From assembly GCF_030445035.2 (NCBI RefSeq), contig NC_080682.1, positions 36,872,770 through 36,936,769 of the forward strand: DNA of 64,000 bases. Reading direction: 5' to 3'. Every line of letters starts with the position of its first letter. Position 1 is the first letter of the stretch. A program made the translations under genes and the position numbers. The notes beneath the pieces are model-generated. The model searched no databases and was not told the DNA's origin. It worked only from the letters and a program-made list of their open reading frames with translations. Shown here in pieces: positions 12,060 through 25,007 of the stretch. The stretch comes from Dasypus novemcinctus (lineage: Eukaryota; Chordata; Mammalia; Cingulata; Dasypodidae).

Positions 12060-13500
12060 CTTAGCTTCTTTGTCTAGTCTTGGGGATTAATTAGTTTTTG
12101 TTCGTGCATAAGTATTATGTCTTCTCTTTGTCACTTTGTTCTTCTTATTTTCTTGTTGCTGGCTAAGTTCACTTTGAAGGAAATTATTAGGGACAGGGAA
12201 AGCAAAGTAAGTAAGAAAAGAAAATGTATAAATTAGTATTGGTTATAAATGTTAACAGAGCAACAATGTGAAATCTAGGAGAATGGATATTAGGCTCATG
12301 TAAGTTGTGTAGAGTTATAGCAGTATGTAGAGTACCTATACTGGGATAGTCAACTGAATATGGGGAGGAATATATTATGAATTAAAAGGCCAGTTGTTTC
12401 ATGATAGAGGGAAAGAGAAAAGTAAGACAATAATATCAAGAGTAGATAAAAGATAGAAAACAGAACAATGGTATTAGAAATAAAATGCCAGATAATTTGG
12501 GGGGGCAAAGAAAGGGAGGTAGAATGTAAGAGAAGCAGCAGATGATGGAGGATAGAAAGATGTGGGGGAAAGGTCATAGTGTAGGTGGCCAAAATCAATG
12601 GAGGATGAGGAAACACAGCAAGTGTGAAGTGCTCCCTGCAGCACCTATTATATAAAGAAAATAATATAAAAAAAGATGAAAAAGAGAGAAAAGAAAAGAA
12701 AGAGAAGAGAAAAGGGGGACAAAAAGGGGAGGAACAAGCAAGAAAAAGAAAAAGAAAAAAAAACTAAATAAATGAAAAAGGACCTTGGGGCATAAAACAG
12801 GAGAAAAGACCAGGAGACAATGCAATATTAGCAACCATGCCAAAAAACAAAAACAAAAAAACAACGTTTCAATCTAGGAATCCTCTTTGTAGTTAAATAA
12901 TACACTTAGGAATCTGACCTTTCCCCTTTCTCCTTTCCTCACTACTCTGTTGCAGGGCAGCAGGAAAGGTGCCTGAAAGGTCCAGTAGGAGATTCAAGTA
13001 GGTCCTTGTTGAACCAACTCAACACAGAAGACTATGACTCTTTATTTCCAGTGTGAGAGCACCTACACCTCATCAGAAACCCAAAATATGTTACTGGAAG
13101 CTTGGATAGCATCTCCTACAATCCCTCCTCCTTAGGTGTGCTAGGAGAGGTCTAATTGATTTTCTGACTCCACCTTCTCCCAGACCAAGTTTTCTATCCC
13201 AGGACATTTAGGTAAAGTGGCCTTTCTCAGCAGATTCGCCTCTCCTTTCTTCCCAGACTCTCCCAAGTCAGCTGGTACACTCCTCCATGTTCAAGGAAAG
13301 AGAAAAAAAAAGAAAAAAATGACACAAAACACCGAGGGCTAGCGTAATCAAGCACCTCAGATGGACTTTAGGGTGCAGTGGATTTGGGGATGGGAAGTCT
13401 GTGATACTGCATACTCAGGGTGTGTGGGCCACTAGGGTTTAGGGGACATAGACCTGGGAACCATGCATCCAGTTAACACAAGGCCTGGGAATACTGCATC
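12060..13500 (-). repeat. L1 5' leader, non-monomer part
   Basis: This lies between ORF1 and the tandem monomers. It is purine-rich on the plus strand, with GA-rich runs around 12,660-12,770. No coding sequence is seen. Assignment to the L1 rests on its position. Confidence 0.6.
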
Positions 13501-14115
13501 ACAATAAATCCTTCAGCGATCACAGAGGCTGGGCACCAGCCCTAGGAGGAGGGGTCCCACCCACAACTTCTGACCTCTGTGTCAGAAACCCAAAATTCCA
13601 CCTCTCAGAAGAATGTCTTCTGTCACTGTCTCACCAAATCGACATCCAGACACCTCCTGCCCTACAAGCCCCCGAAACAGCCCACTCAGTGTTTGGGAGA
13701 ACCGCAGCACAACAAAAATTTCAGGGATCACCGTGGCTGGGCTGCCAGCCCTAGGGGGAGGGGTTCCACCTACAATTTCTGACCTCTGTGTCAGAAACTC
13801 AAAATTCCACCTCTTGCAAGATTCTCTTCTGTCACTGTCTCACCAAATCGACATCCAGACACTTCCTGCCCTAAAAATCCCAGAAACAGTCTGCTCAGTG
13901 TTTGGGAAAACCCCATCTCAACAAATCCTTCAGGAATCACCACAGCTGGGCCATCAGCCCCAGGGGGAAGGGTCCCACCCACAACCTCCGACCTCCATGC
14001 AAGACACCCAAAATTCTACCTCTTGCAAGAATCTCCTCTATCACCATCCCACTAAATGGATGTCCAGACACCTACTGACCTGCAAACATCCTAAACAGTC
14101 TGGTCCAGCAGGACT
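13500..14115 (-). repeat. L1 5' UTR tandem monomers, about 208 bp, three units
   Basis: Anchor phrases of the form TTCAG(C/G)(G/A)ATCAC begin near 13,512, 13,720 and 13,929, giving a period of 208-209 bp. Each unit also carries GACCTC(T/C)(G/A)TG, CAAAATTC(C/T)ACCTCT and TCACTGTCTCACCAAAT or a variant. Together with the terminal stretch to 14,247 they form the L1 5' end. Tandem promoter monomers are known from rodent L1s. A promoter role here is inferred from position. Confidence 0.75.
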
Positions 14116-14249
14116 CCAACCCTACTCAGCTGCTTTTTTGCAGGAGAGATTATGAGGTGCACTCATTCAGATGTCATATTGCCCCCTCTGCTCCCAAATT
14201 TTAAAATCCCGTGTTCTGGCAAGAACTGCTCCAATATGGTGTCCTCAAA

Positions 14250-15655
14250 ATATCAGAAGGACTTATTATATTCTTATGAAGAACAGGAGTTATCACTTCT
14301 CCTATTTACCTGGGGTCTCCCAGCACAGATAAAACCATTCCTTGTCTTTTGTTAACTCTCATGTGGTACTATACAAACGGCATGCTTTTCTTGAAAGTTT
14401 TGGGTAAATTGGCACTTGATTCCTGAATATCCATTAACCTAGAGAGGTTATGTCTATAGAGAGATTAAAATAGATGGCATGGTAATAGAGTCAATATTGC
14501 TTCACAATGTTTTTTTTTTCTTTTCTTAAAGGAATCTATCCAAATTAAAATACTCTTATGTTGGAAACATTTTTGAGAAATACTGCAGAGTTTTGCTGAG
14601 TAAGAAACAATGCATGCCGAGAGGACAGGAAATGAAAATTCCAACACTGTCCCTGTTTATTGGTTGTTTTGGGAGACTGGATGTAAACATGGAAAAATCA
14701 AACATTTATAATAGCAGAAACCTAACTACACAGAGACTTGAAAGACACCTTCCTTTATGTTTATTAATAATAACCAAAGAAACCTCTCCTTTGGGGAAAG
14801 GACTCCCAAGGTCTACTTGTAGATATGCCTTTATACAAGTAATATACTTTTAGTGATAAAAACAGTAAACACATTTCTGGATTTCAGTGACACATACCAT
14901 ATTTTTTAACTTTTAAAACATTCATTTTATGCCATGTCCAAGAACAGGGTTTTACTAACTAAATTCTGAACAAATTCTAATATATATGCTTTTAGCAATA
15001 AAAGCAGCTAGAAAATTCTACAATTCTAAATTTTATATAATAAATGTGGATTGGAATGATTGGTTTTAGGTCATATATTTCAGTTTAAGAAATTTTATTC
15101 TCCATCTCTCAATCTTATTTCTATCAAAAGAAATTATCTTTAATAAAAGGCAAAATGTCTATGTGTAAGTTATATAAAGTTTCAAAAATATCTGGAATAG
15201 GTCAATAAAAACTTTCAGGAAAGAAATGGGTATTTAAAAAATGATAACACAAATAATTGAATAGAAATGAACAGGCATTAAAATATACAACCAAAGAGAT
15301 CATAAAATGCAGAGTGAGAAAATGTTAGCTATATTTATTTGAAAGTTAAATTTCCACATATTTCCCCCATCAAGCTATCTGCTTATGCATCCATGTATCT
15401 TTCAGTTATACAAAAGACATGTTTAATCCTGCATCTGATTCTACACCCTTGATGCTAATCCTGCATCTGATTCTACACCCTTGATGCTTACTCAAGAACT
15501 TCATACATACATTTGCCTGCAATCCTGCATCTTCAGCTTTCCCTCATGTACCATCCAGGATCTATGCCATCTTTGTACTCTACTCCATAATGGCTATAGG
15601 GCTGCCTCCACTTCCTCTCCTGACTTTCTCTCTTGAAAGCACTCCAAAGAGGCAT
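14250..15655. other. No gene recognised; short local duplication
   Basis: AT-rich DNA without a recognisable exon. A 32-bp unit containing TGCATCTGATTCTACACCC is directly repeated at about 15,426-15,488, a recent local duplication. Confidence 0.45.
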
Positions 15656-15659
15656 TTGT

Positions 15660-16060
15660 CCCCATCACTCCAAAAACTCCAATGATGTCTACATTTCTAA
15701 ATCCAGTGATCAATTTTCAGTTATCATTATTTAACTTAATGAAGTACTTGACATTACTGACTACTCCTAGTTTCTTCAAATAATTTCCTTAAGTGGTTTC
15801 TAAATGCAGCATTCTCATGATTCTTATCTTTCTCAGTTTAATTTTGGGGATTTTCTACTTCTTCCCAACTTTTAAACATTGGAGACTGAGATCTCAGCCC
15901 CTGGACCTCTTCTTGTCTTGATCTTCTTTCATTTCCCAGAAAATATCACCCAATTCCATGACTTTAAAAGTCATCTCTATGTTAATATTTGAAATTTTAT
16001 CTTCATTGCTAACTTCTTCCTTAAATACATTGCCTAATGGGTAATTAGAACATGAACAAA
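15660..16060 (+). repeat. Old L2 LINE fragment
   Basis: The phrase GGACCTCTTCTTGTCTTGAT, then CCATGACTTTAAAAGTCATC and CTATGTTAATATTTGAAATT, follows the L2/CR1-type 3' ORF2 sequence. A second short copy with ATGGCTTTAAATGCCATC lies at about 16,440-16,500. Confidence 0.5.
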
Positions 16061-16779
16061 ATCAAAATGGACTTCTTCTTCAGACCAAAATGGAGAAGCA
16101 GGAACTTTCCTGACTAAAATGAATTAACAAAAGGAAAAGGAAATGAATCAACAGCTTTCAAGATAGTGGACATCAGTCAAAGAAGGGCAATGATCCCTGA
16201 ATAATAGGAAAGTGTTAAGGTAAATACTGCAATTGTACCAACATACTGCCTTGGGAGAGTTTCCAGGCAGAAGTATAGGGATTGGAAACCCAGGTAGAGT
16301 TCAGCAGTCTCTTGAGTTGAGGAGATATAGATGTGTGATTTAGGAGATGAAAGCATCTATAGTAAATAGAACACAGTACTGTGGAGGGGAGGGCTACACA
16401 GAGAAAAAGAGTAGACATCTAGGGATGTTCCTTCTTGAGTGTTCAGCAGATCCCATGGCTTTAAATGCCATCTCTATGCTAATGTCCTGAAATTTTGCAT
16501 TTGAGGAAACTCCCCTCGACTCAGGAAAGAAGCATCTGAAGATGAGAGGTAACACTATCTGGCCCTCATACAGTGTCAAGATTAGTGCATTTTTCTATAA
16601 GCCAGACTAGAAAATAATATGGCACTGGGTAGAAAACTCAAAGAGTCTTGACTCAGTAGTGGGGAACAATCATCCTAGACCAAATACTGCTCTAGTCCTA
16701 CCTAACTAAGCGATTTGATAAGCTAATGATAGATTAAATATTGCAGACGGAAGACTAATGAACTTTAACACATAGATAT

Positions 16780-18290
16780 AGACCCAAAAAATGAAGCACA
16801 GAGAGAAAAAAGAATTTTCAGAAAGTAACAATATCAATGAACTGTCAGCCAACTTGAAGTCACCTAATATATGTGTAATTGGAGTCTTCTATGGAAGAAG
16901 TTTGGAGGGAAAAGGAGAAAATATATTTGAAGAAATAATGATCAGAAAATTTCAAAATTTACTGAAAACTAAAAAAACACAGATTGAATAAGCTGAAAGA
17001 ATCCCAAGAACAAGAAACATGAAGAAAATTATACCAAAGCAAGAAATATTCAAATTGATCAAAACTAGTGATAAGGAGAAAATCTTAAAAGCACCAGAAA
17101 AAAGACATTATGTATAGAGGAACAAAGTAGGGCATAACTGCAAAATTGTCCTTAAAAATAATACAAGGAAGAAGACAGTGGAGTAACAGCTACAAAGTAC
17201 TGAAAGATAATAAATGTCAGCCTACACATTCTATACGCAGCAAATATATACTTTAACAATGAAGGCACAGTAAGTAAATATACAGAAATAGAAATCTGGG
17301 AGAATTCAACCCCAAAAATATTAAAGGAACTCCTTCAAGCTGAAGAAAAGTGATATCAGATGGAAACATGGATATAATCAAAGGAAAGAAAATCATTGTA
17401 AATGGTAACTGCATAGGAATATATATAACTTTTCTTTAATAATTGAATCCCTTTCAAAGATAAGTAGCTTTCAACAAAAACAATAACAATGTAATGAGAG
17501 GTTTCTAACCTGAAAAGCAAAATGAAACATCATACAAAGACTAGAATGGGAGAAATTGAAGTGTACTCTTCTTAGATTCTTACACTATATGTGAAGTATA
17601 TAAAGTCAAAGATACATACTATAACACACGCAGTCACCACTAAAATAATGAAAAATAAATACAGCTAATAAGCCAACAAAGGATGTATTATGAAATTATA
17701 AATTGATAATCCAAAAGAAAGCAGAAAAAGAGGGAAAAGGGATTAAGAAATTGTACAAATAGAAGACAATGTCAGTATAATAAACTTAAATGTAATCATG
17801 TAAATAATGATTTTAAATGAAAATTATCTAAACACACTATTAGAAAGCACAGATTATCAAATTGGCTAAAAACATAACAGCCAACTATATGCTACTTACA
17901 AGTAATGTACTTTAAAATAGATAAACATTGGTTATCCTAAAAGGTGAAATATATACTAAGTAAACACTAATTAAAAGAAAGCTTCAGTGGCTATATTAAT
18001 ATCTGGCAACACATATTTTAAAGAAAGAATATTACCAGGAATAAAAAGTCATTACATAATGATAAGGGGTCAACTCATCAAGCAGACAAAGCAATACTAA
18101 ATGTTTATGCATGTAATAACTGATATTAAAAATGCATGAAGCAAAAACTGATAGAAATGAAATAAAAAAGGCAAAAATAAATCCAAAAATTTATAATCAT
18201 AAGTAAAAATAAATACATCCAATAACTTTTGAAACACATTCTTTAAATTCTCCTTAAACATACCCTAAGTTCAAAAACACTTCAGGAAGT
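16780..18290 (+). repeat. HAL1 / old L1 ORF1-type fragment
   Basis: The stretch GGAGAAAATATATTTGAAGA, then AGCAAGAAATATTCAAATTG, AAAATCTTAAAAGCACCAGA and CAGCCTACACATTCTATACG matches the order of old mammalian ORF1-type L1/HAL1 sequence. All frames are full of stops. Confidence 0.5.
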
Positions 18291-18299
18291 CTTAAGCTT

Positions 18300-19880
18300 C
18301 ACTCAGTAGTTATATCATTATTAGTAATCTTGGTTTTATGATTTCAAAAGTATTTTATGTATCTTGTAGGTAAAGCATTAAGTAAATTTTAGTGTTATTA
18401 GGAACCAGGATTTTAATAAATTAAAGATTTAAAAATGGAGCTAAGAAAATAAATTGCAATGTTAAATTTGAATTACAGATATAAATTTAAACTATATATT
18501 TTAAAAACATATTTTCTAGCTCTCTCCACCAAGAGGACCTAGAAATAATGGCTTTCCAAGTAGAAATAATGACACTCCAATTGCATTCAGCATCCCTAAC
18601 ACCCATTTTCTGACTTCTAAACACCACTCTTTTCTAAAAAGACTAGGACTCTAAAAAATAACTGAATTAAGGTTACTGCTAGAAAAGTACAAAGTGAGTG
18701 GGTAGTGATTTGCTTCATGGTATATCATTAAAACACAGGCTCAGATCCAACAGAAACTTTCAGCAACTGATTGCTTTATTATTTACAAAACAGTAAGTGT
18801 CCAAGAGAGCAGGGGAAGAGTTTCCATCTTTGATTGTCTCCCAGGGGGGCCTACTGCTCCAGTTAGGTTCATTGCACATACCACTGCTTATTGGAGAAAA
18901 GAGACAAAACTATGCTGCTTGAGTGCTCAGTATTTATCCACCACAGAGGTAGGGACTCCTGACACTAAGAGTTCCTACTCTAAAAGTACCTGAGAATGAA
19001 TGTTCCTGGTTTCCCAATTTAAGGCACATTCTGGCCTTTTCACAGGCCTAACATTCCCCCTGCCTGTGGAGTAAAAACAGACTGAAACATCTGCACACAA
19101 TAGAAAAGGAGGCAAGGGTTGGTGAGTGCAGGGAAATGACCACTGAGCATGTGGTCATGGCTTCCTCGGCAGTGGGCATTGAGACTGTTGTGCCAAGGAG
19201 CCAGGAGTGCCTCAAATATCAATGGGATCATGTCAAAAAGACAGAATGTAGAATTCTGCTTCCAGTAGTAGTAGTCTAGATTATTTAGATGATCTCCCTC
19301 ACCAAGAATAACAAGAAACATTGAACGACTGTTGAACAGTTGTTGAATCTCTTTGAAAGTTTAAGAAAGCTAACATGAATGGGAAGCATTATAAGATAAT
19401 TTTAAAAAATGAAGGGAACTCAGAGTGCTGAGCCCAAGTCTTTGAACCACTTTCCCCAAAATGCATCAGCCAGTTCTCAAAAAGGTGGCCAATGGGTTGA
19501 GAATCTTTGGGATAAAAAGGCAGTTCAATACTCTCCAGAGAAAGACCCTTGCTGATGCCCGTCCCCAAGACCTGGGTTAGTACCTCAAAGGGCAACACAC
19601 TAGAGATAGTAAGAAAAAAATAAATCTAAAAAAAAAATAAAGTAGATTGGCCTACATCTCAGTACCTGATTTACTGATCAGTAAAAGGTTGTTAATTGCC
19701 CTTTCATCTGGCAGAAACAAACATAAGTCATCTCTAGGATATTATTATATTAGGCCTCGAATTTCACTTCAATTTTCAATGCCTGGGATAAAATACAAAG
19801 TAAGGAGGCATACAAAAAGATGAGACAACATGTTTGGAAACCAAGTGAAGCATTAGACAATAAACAATAGAACAGATCCA
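18300..19880. other. Unassigned; possible old LTR element
   Basis: The region from about 18,740 to 19,625 is less AT-rich and has the look of an old LTR element (GGCCTTTTCACAGGCCTAACA near 19,050), but I cannot name it. Two minus-strand open frames (19,040-19,321 and 19,389-19,598) match no family I recognise. Confidence 0.3.
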
Positions 19881-19889
19881 CAGAACACC

Positions 19890-20065
19890 CTGATGAATAT
19901 GTTTTCAGATACAGATTTAAAATAACTATCATGATGAAAATTTTTGAAACTAGATAGTGGTTATGGTTGCATAACATTGTGAGTGTTATTAATGACACTG
20001 AATTGTATACCTAAAAATGATTTAAATGGCAAATTTTATAGATATTTTATTCATAATTTTTTAAA
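19890..20065 (+). repeat. Old L1 3' end fragment
   Basis: Phrases such as ATTGTGAGTGTTATTAATGA and CACTGAATTGTATACCTAAA are typical of L1 3' UTR ends. An A-rich end follows. Confidence 0.5.
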
Positions 20066-21225
20066 ATAAAAATATCTTAAAAAAATTTATTCCTAATCAC
20101 AAATTAGGTTGGGTTTGATTACTTTCTTCCTGCTCATTTACTTAGGTGCAGATTATGACTAATGATTAAATAAAGAGTAATGATTAAATAAAGAGTAATG
20201 ATTTTACATATGGGTCTTTGTAATTTTGCTTTTCTGAAGGTTTACATAAGGAACCTCAGTTTGAACATTTAAAAGGTCCTTGATGGTAGTTAAGCCAAGA
20301 ATTTGCCACCTACAATACTTATCAATTTGGAAGAAATATCCTAAATTTCCTGGGTATGCTAGAAAGTGATCTGCTTTACTCACCTGTAAGGCTGTGAAAC
20401 CTGTAAATAAGATACCAGGTGAATTTTCCTAGATCGACTTTGTAAGAATTGGCTCCATAAAGTCAACCTCAGTTTCATAAAAGTGACTGGTCATATATGG
20501 TTACATGAATATCATTCTCAAAGATGATATTCCAGGCAAGGCCTTGGTTGTAAATGAATGTTTCCAATTTTTCTCTAGTTAAAAAGGACATTATTACTGA
20601 ACCTATACCAATAACTATATTGCTATGAAAATAAGATTCTAAAAGAATTTCTGAATTCTGGGAGGCTCAGGCAGGGAAAATAAGCTATTATTTATAAATT
20701 CTTTACTTCAGTTTTAAAAGCAGAGTATAATAAATTGTTATTAGTTATAGATAGCTTAAGAGGAAAGTGAAGGGGCTCTGTGTATACCCAAATATTAGAA
20801 CAACATCATTAAAATTCCAAACAAAAACTGCAATTAGCCATTATCAGTTCTTCCAGACCACTGTAATTCATTCTTGTTCCACTGGATTTTGGGTTAGTAG
20901 TCTCATGAACCAATATGATTCTCAATTAGAGTTTGGGTTATCCCAACTCAGTCCACTGGTATGATCTCAGAGTTGTTTAAGTGATGATCTCAGAAGCTGA
21001 TACCCCAAAATCCTTGGCATAGTCCTTTTCCACAGGACTCTGAGGCAATCTTTTGCTAAAGATAAAGCAATTCTGGCCTTTTGCTGATTGTTGAGCTTCA
21101 GGGAAGATCATGAAAAACAAAATAAGATCTGTAGATGGAAAAGACTTGAAATGGCTATAGTTGGCCTCTTAATTTACTACTGATAATTTTCAGAAGTAAA
21201 AGATTTGAGAAGAGTTAGTTACAAA
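20066..21225. other. No feature recognised
   Basis: AT-rich. A 20-bp unit TAATGATTAAATAAAGAG is locally repeated at about 20,160-20,200. No exon or named repeat is seen. Confidence 0.4.
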
Positions 21226-21229
21226 AATA

Positions 21230-21700
21230 ATGCAACTGACAAGGAAATCTCATTGCCTCTATGGCACGTTAAACAAGATCATTTGTCCACATGGTTTTAT
21301 TAATGAATCCTACCAAACATTTAAAGAAGAACTAATATCAACCCTTCTCAAATTCTTCTAAAAACTATGTGTATATATGTATTATTTTTATATAAAAAAA
21401 TATATAAGGGTAGGCAACACATCAGACTCATTCTATGAGACCAGTATTACCCTAATACCAAAACCATAGAAAAGTTCCCGAGAAATTGAAAATGAATATT
21501 CCTTTTGAATGTACATGCAAAAATCTTCTACAAAACACTATTAATAGAAAACAGAATTCAGAAAAATATAAAAATTTTAATGCCATGACCAAATGGGCTT
21601 TATCACAGTGGATAGAGCTGGTTTGATCATATTCAATTTATTATAGTACATAAAATATAGTTCATGTAGTGAAAAGCAGTTTCAAAAAGATTCAAATCTT
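21230..21700 (+). repeat. Old L1 ORF2 (reverse transcriptase) fragment
   Basis: ACCAAACATTTAAAGAAGAA, CTAATACCAAAACCATAGA and ATGACCAAATGGGCTTTATC correspond in order to the L1 reverse transcriptase region. Stops occur in all frames. Confidence 0.65.
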
Positions 21701-21929
21701 CTGCTTGAATTATGTAAACATGTTGACATATACATAAAGTAATATTTATTATATAATCCATATACCCAGTAATCTTTCTTGAACTCATGATTTATTTCTC
21801 CCATTCATTATACTCACACATTTCAGTTGTCTTCATGTATACTATCCACAAATAGTTCTCAAAAATGCATGACTCACCTCTTGCTATCCATCTTTATATG
21901 CAATTTTAAGAGATTTTGCATCATTAATA

Positions 21930-22375
21930 TTTAAGAACCAAATGGTAAGACAGGAGTTCAGGTTAACAGGGGCCAGGTGAGGGTAGGGAATGGGGAATGA
22001 ATGCTTAATTTGTAAAGAGTTTCTATTTGGGGGTAATGGAAATGTTTTGGTGATGATAGTGATAGTAGAACAACTTTGTAAGTGTAATTAACAGCACTGA
22101 ATTATATATTTAAATGTGGTTAAAAGGGAAAATTTTAGGCTGTATATATGTTTCAAATTAAGAGAAAATCATAGGGTTGTACAGCAAAATTAACCCTAAT
22201 ATAAACCATAGAATATAGTTAATAGTACAATTATAATATTCTTCCATCAATCGTAACAAATGTACCATATTAATGCAAGGTGTGAATAATGAACGGAGGT
22301 GCAGTACAGGAACTCTATTTTCTGCATGGTTTTTTTGTAAACCTACCATGCCTCCAATAAAAAGTAAATAAATAA
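21930..22375 (+). repeat. Old L1 3' UTR
   Basis: GGTAATGGAAATGTTTTGGTG, TAACAGCACTGAATTATATA and ATCGTAACAAATGTACCA are diagnostic of L1 3' UTRs of intermediate age. It ends in AATAAAAAGTAAATAAATAA. Confidence 0.7.
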
Positions 22376-22479
22376 ATGCAGTCTGTTAACATGAGCAAAA
22401 AAAAAAGGTCAGGTCAACAAGAGAAAAGGATGGGATGATTAACTTAAGCAATTTGTTTGGTGAATAGAGGAAGGAAGAG

Positions 22480-22995
22480 GTTGGCTCTAAAACTATAAAA
22501 AGAGAAGAGTATAGTATAACATTATAAATTGGTGTGAGTAATGGTTTTTCTTTGTTATACGTGGTACATTAAATTTTGGACACCAGGAAAAATAGATTCT
22601 TAATCTCAATCCATTCCAGTGGATGTGAACCATGCAGATGTTATTTATAGTTAAGGAGTGTGGGCCAACTGAGTGAGATTGAGCCTTAAGGCTATTACTG
22701 GAGGCTTTATGAAGACAAGGCCACATAGAGGAGTGGGAGCTGAATGTCACAAGAACCCAGAAGAAAAATGAGAAAATGTTGCCATGTGCATTGCCATGTG
22801 TCAGAAAAGCCAAGGACCCAATTATCACCAGCAGCCAGTCCCCCAATGCCACAGTCTGCAGTCTTGAGGAAAAAGCATCACCTTGCTGATTCCTTGATTT
22901 TGTACTCCTAGCCTCAGAACCATGAGGTAATAAATTCCTGTTATTAAGCTAACCCATTATATGGTATTTTTCTTAGCAGACTGGAAACTAAAACG
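22480..22995 (+). repeat. Old LTR-type repeat (MaLR-like)
   Basis: The phrase TTGATTTTGTACTCCTAGCC, then CCTCAGAACCATGAGGTAAT and AATTCCTGTTATTAAGCTAA, ends at GGAAACTAAAAC. This closely follows the 3' part of a common eutherian retroelement LTR. Family assignment is tentative. Confidence 0.45.
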
Positions 22996-23635
22996 CTTCC
23001 TAGAAGAATAACTTCCCTTTGCTCTGAAATTTTGCTTTTCTCTTTACTTGGCAAGTACTATTTGTGTAACTAAATATATTTATCAATGCCAAGTACATGC
23101 CAAGTACAAGCCACTAAGTATACAATGAAAATACTGCCCTTGAGAGAAGTCACAATAAAATAAAAATAACAGTAAATGTTTATGAACATTACTGCCGTTG
23201 TTTGGTTGCTTTGCCTTGCTCACTCAGTCTCTAACTCCCTGTCTCATAAGATTGGGACAAAGTAATAAAAAGCCTAAGGGGATTCCAGCATCAGATATGT
23301 GATGTAAAATATCCCATTTTCATCCATGAACACTTAGACACTTTAGCTGAGCCAAGACCAACACTCCTGCTCCTCTGCCCATCTGGTGGTCTCATATTTG
23401 AATACATTGGTCAGGGCCCATTTTGAAAGTAAGTTACCCTCTCTTGGGGAATCAATGAGGCACATCAGGGGTGTTCAGTCTGTAGAAGCCTTGACTGAGA
23501 GATAATTCCTCTGCTCCAGATGATGGAACTTAATACACCTCCCTGTACAAAACAATGGGAACCTCTTGCAAGGTAAACAAAAAATATACATCCAAGTGAA
23601 TTTTTGTCCCTGCCTAACACAAAGACTCAGCAGGG
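22996..23635. other. No feature recognised
   Basis: Contains short direct repeats of ATGCCAAGTACA near 23,085-23,110, but no exon, RNA gene or repeat I can name. Confidence 0.4.
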
Positions 23636-23639
23636 GTTC

Positions 23640-24285
23640 TTTTTTTAAAATATATTTATTGTCTTTATTTTTTTAAAGATACATAGATCACCCAAAATGT
23701 TACATTAAAAAATATAAGAGGTTCCCATATAACCCACTCCCACCCCCCCACGCCTCCCACATCAACAACCTCTTTCATCAGTGTGGCACATTCATTGCAT
23801 TTGATGAATACATTTTGGAGCACTGCTACACCACATGGATTATAGTTTACATTGTAATGTAAACTCTCCCCCAGCCCATTCAGTAGGTTATGGCACGATA
23901 TATAATATCCTGCATCTGTCCCTGCAATACACTCAGGACAACTCCAAGTCCTGAAAATGCCCCCATATCACAACTCTTTTTCCCTCTCCCTGCCCTCAGT
24001 AAATCCTTTTGCCACTGTCTCCGCATCACTGATACAATTTCTTCCATTGTCAGAGTCACAATAATTCTATAGCAGAATACCAGGAAGTCAACTCTAATCC
24101 ATATTTTATTCCTCCATTCTGTGGCCACTGGGATGGTGATGTCCCCTCCACCTCTAAAACACGAAGGGGCTTAGATCCCACATGGTCGATGGAAGGGATT
24201 CTCCTATTTGCAGTTGTATACTCTCTCTTGGTTCCCTGGTGTGATAGTTGGCCATCCTCACCTCCCTGTTAGCTGACCTCAGGAG
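23640..24285 (-). mobile_element. Truncated L1 3' end
   Basis: In L1 sense it ends with GGGTTATATGGGAACCTCTT followed by an A-rich stretch. It aligns with the 3' UTR at 6.2-6.9 kb but is more diverged. It is 5'-truncated, as most L1 copies are. Confidence 0.75.
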
Positions 24286-24289
24286 GGGT

Positions 24290-24480
24290 TCTAAGCAAGG
24301 GGTCCATGAGCTTGAATTGAAATTCACAGTAATGTTATTCTTGTGGGGACATGTTTTTGTGGGTGTGGTATATTTATTAAAGAATACAAAGTATAGTGTG
24401 AACTTAGTAAAGGGTCCCTGGTTTTCACATGACTGACAAAGGGGTCTATGGAACAAAAAATTTAGAACCGCTATGCTGAA
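24290..24480 (+). repeat. Non-autonomous hAT-like transposon, second copy
   Basis: It shares GGGGTCCATGAGCTTGAATT, GTATAGTGTGAACTTAGTAA and TGGTTTTCACATGACTG with the copy at 4.2-4.7 kb, without the SINE insertion. Confidence 0.6.
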
Positions 24481-24925
24481 ACAAATACTATACAACAGTT
24501 TGGCTTAAACAATGGGAATTTACTGACTCACCATTTCGAGGCCTAGGAGAAACCCCAAACTGAGTTGTCAATTAGACAGTATTTTCTTCTCCCCAAAGAC
24601 TAAAGCATTGTTGGGCTGGCTGCTGGTGATTCTTGATCCTCAACTTTTGTGTTACATGTCAAGGCAACTGATAATGTCTTCTTTCTCCTCCAAGCATTTA
24701 TGACTTCCAGCTTCTCCCCATGGCTTTCTCTTTCCATTTCTGATTCATTTGCTTAAAGGACTCCAGCTATATTGGATTAAGGCCCATCCCCATTCAGTTC
24801 GGGTACACCTTAACTAATAACATCTATTCAGGTCCTATTTATAAATGGGTTCACACCTTCCAGGGGTTGGGGCCTGAGCATGCCTCTTGTGGGGACATGA
24901 TTCAATTCACAACAAGGGAATTCTC
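24481..24925 (+). repeat. Old interspersed repeat, family not named
   Basis: GGCTTAAACAATGGGAATTT, CTGGCTGCTGGTGATTCTTG, TATTGGATTAAGGCCCATCC and GGGACATGATTCAATTCACA occur in the order of a very common eutherian repeat with this exact phrase series. I cannot state its class with confidence. Confidence 0.5.
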
Positions 24926-25007
24926 TAAGTTGAAGTCATACTTTAAAAAGAAATATGAAAATCAAGTAGAGTTAGCCAGATAAATACGGTTAGAAGAGAA
25001 TTCTAGG

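Larger units (their letters stand above)
6180..14247 (-). mobile_element. Full-length L1 retrotransposon with a nested L1
   Basis: Reading right to left, there is a 5' UTR with tandem monomers (about 14,247-12,060), ORF1 (12,035-11,064), ORF2 start and endonuclease (10,987-10,065), a foreign 1.75-kb L1 insert (8,319-10,064), ORF2 continuing into the reverse transcriptase region (8,318-7,606), and a 3' UTR ending near 6180. ORF2 stops abruptly at about 7,606, where 3' UTR sequence begins, so roughly the last half of ORF2 is missing. It is inactive: ORF1 has an in-frame stop and ORF2 is broken. The lineage resembles the young 3' ends at 8.3, 23.6, 32.9, 41.0 and 43.1 kb. Confidence 0.9.

Noticed and set aside
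12595-12864. Phe/Leu-rich minus-strand frame
   Set aside because: It is translation of a polypurine/polypyrimidine stretch in the L1 5' leader.
19040-19598. Two minus-strand frames in a less AT-rich stretch
   Set aside because: They might be part of an old LTR element, but I found no motif to support any assignment.
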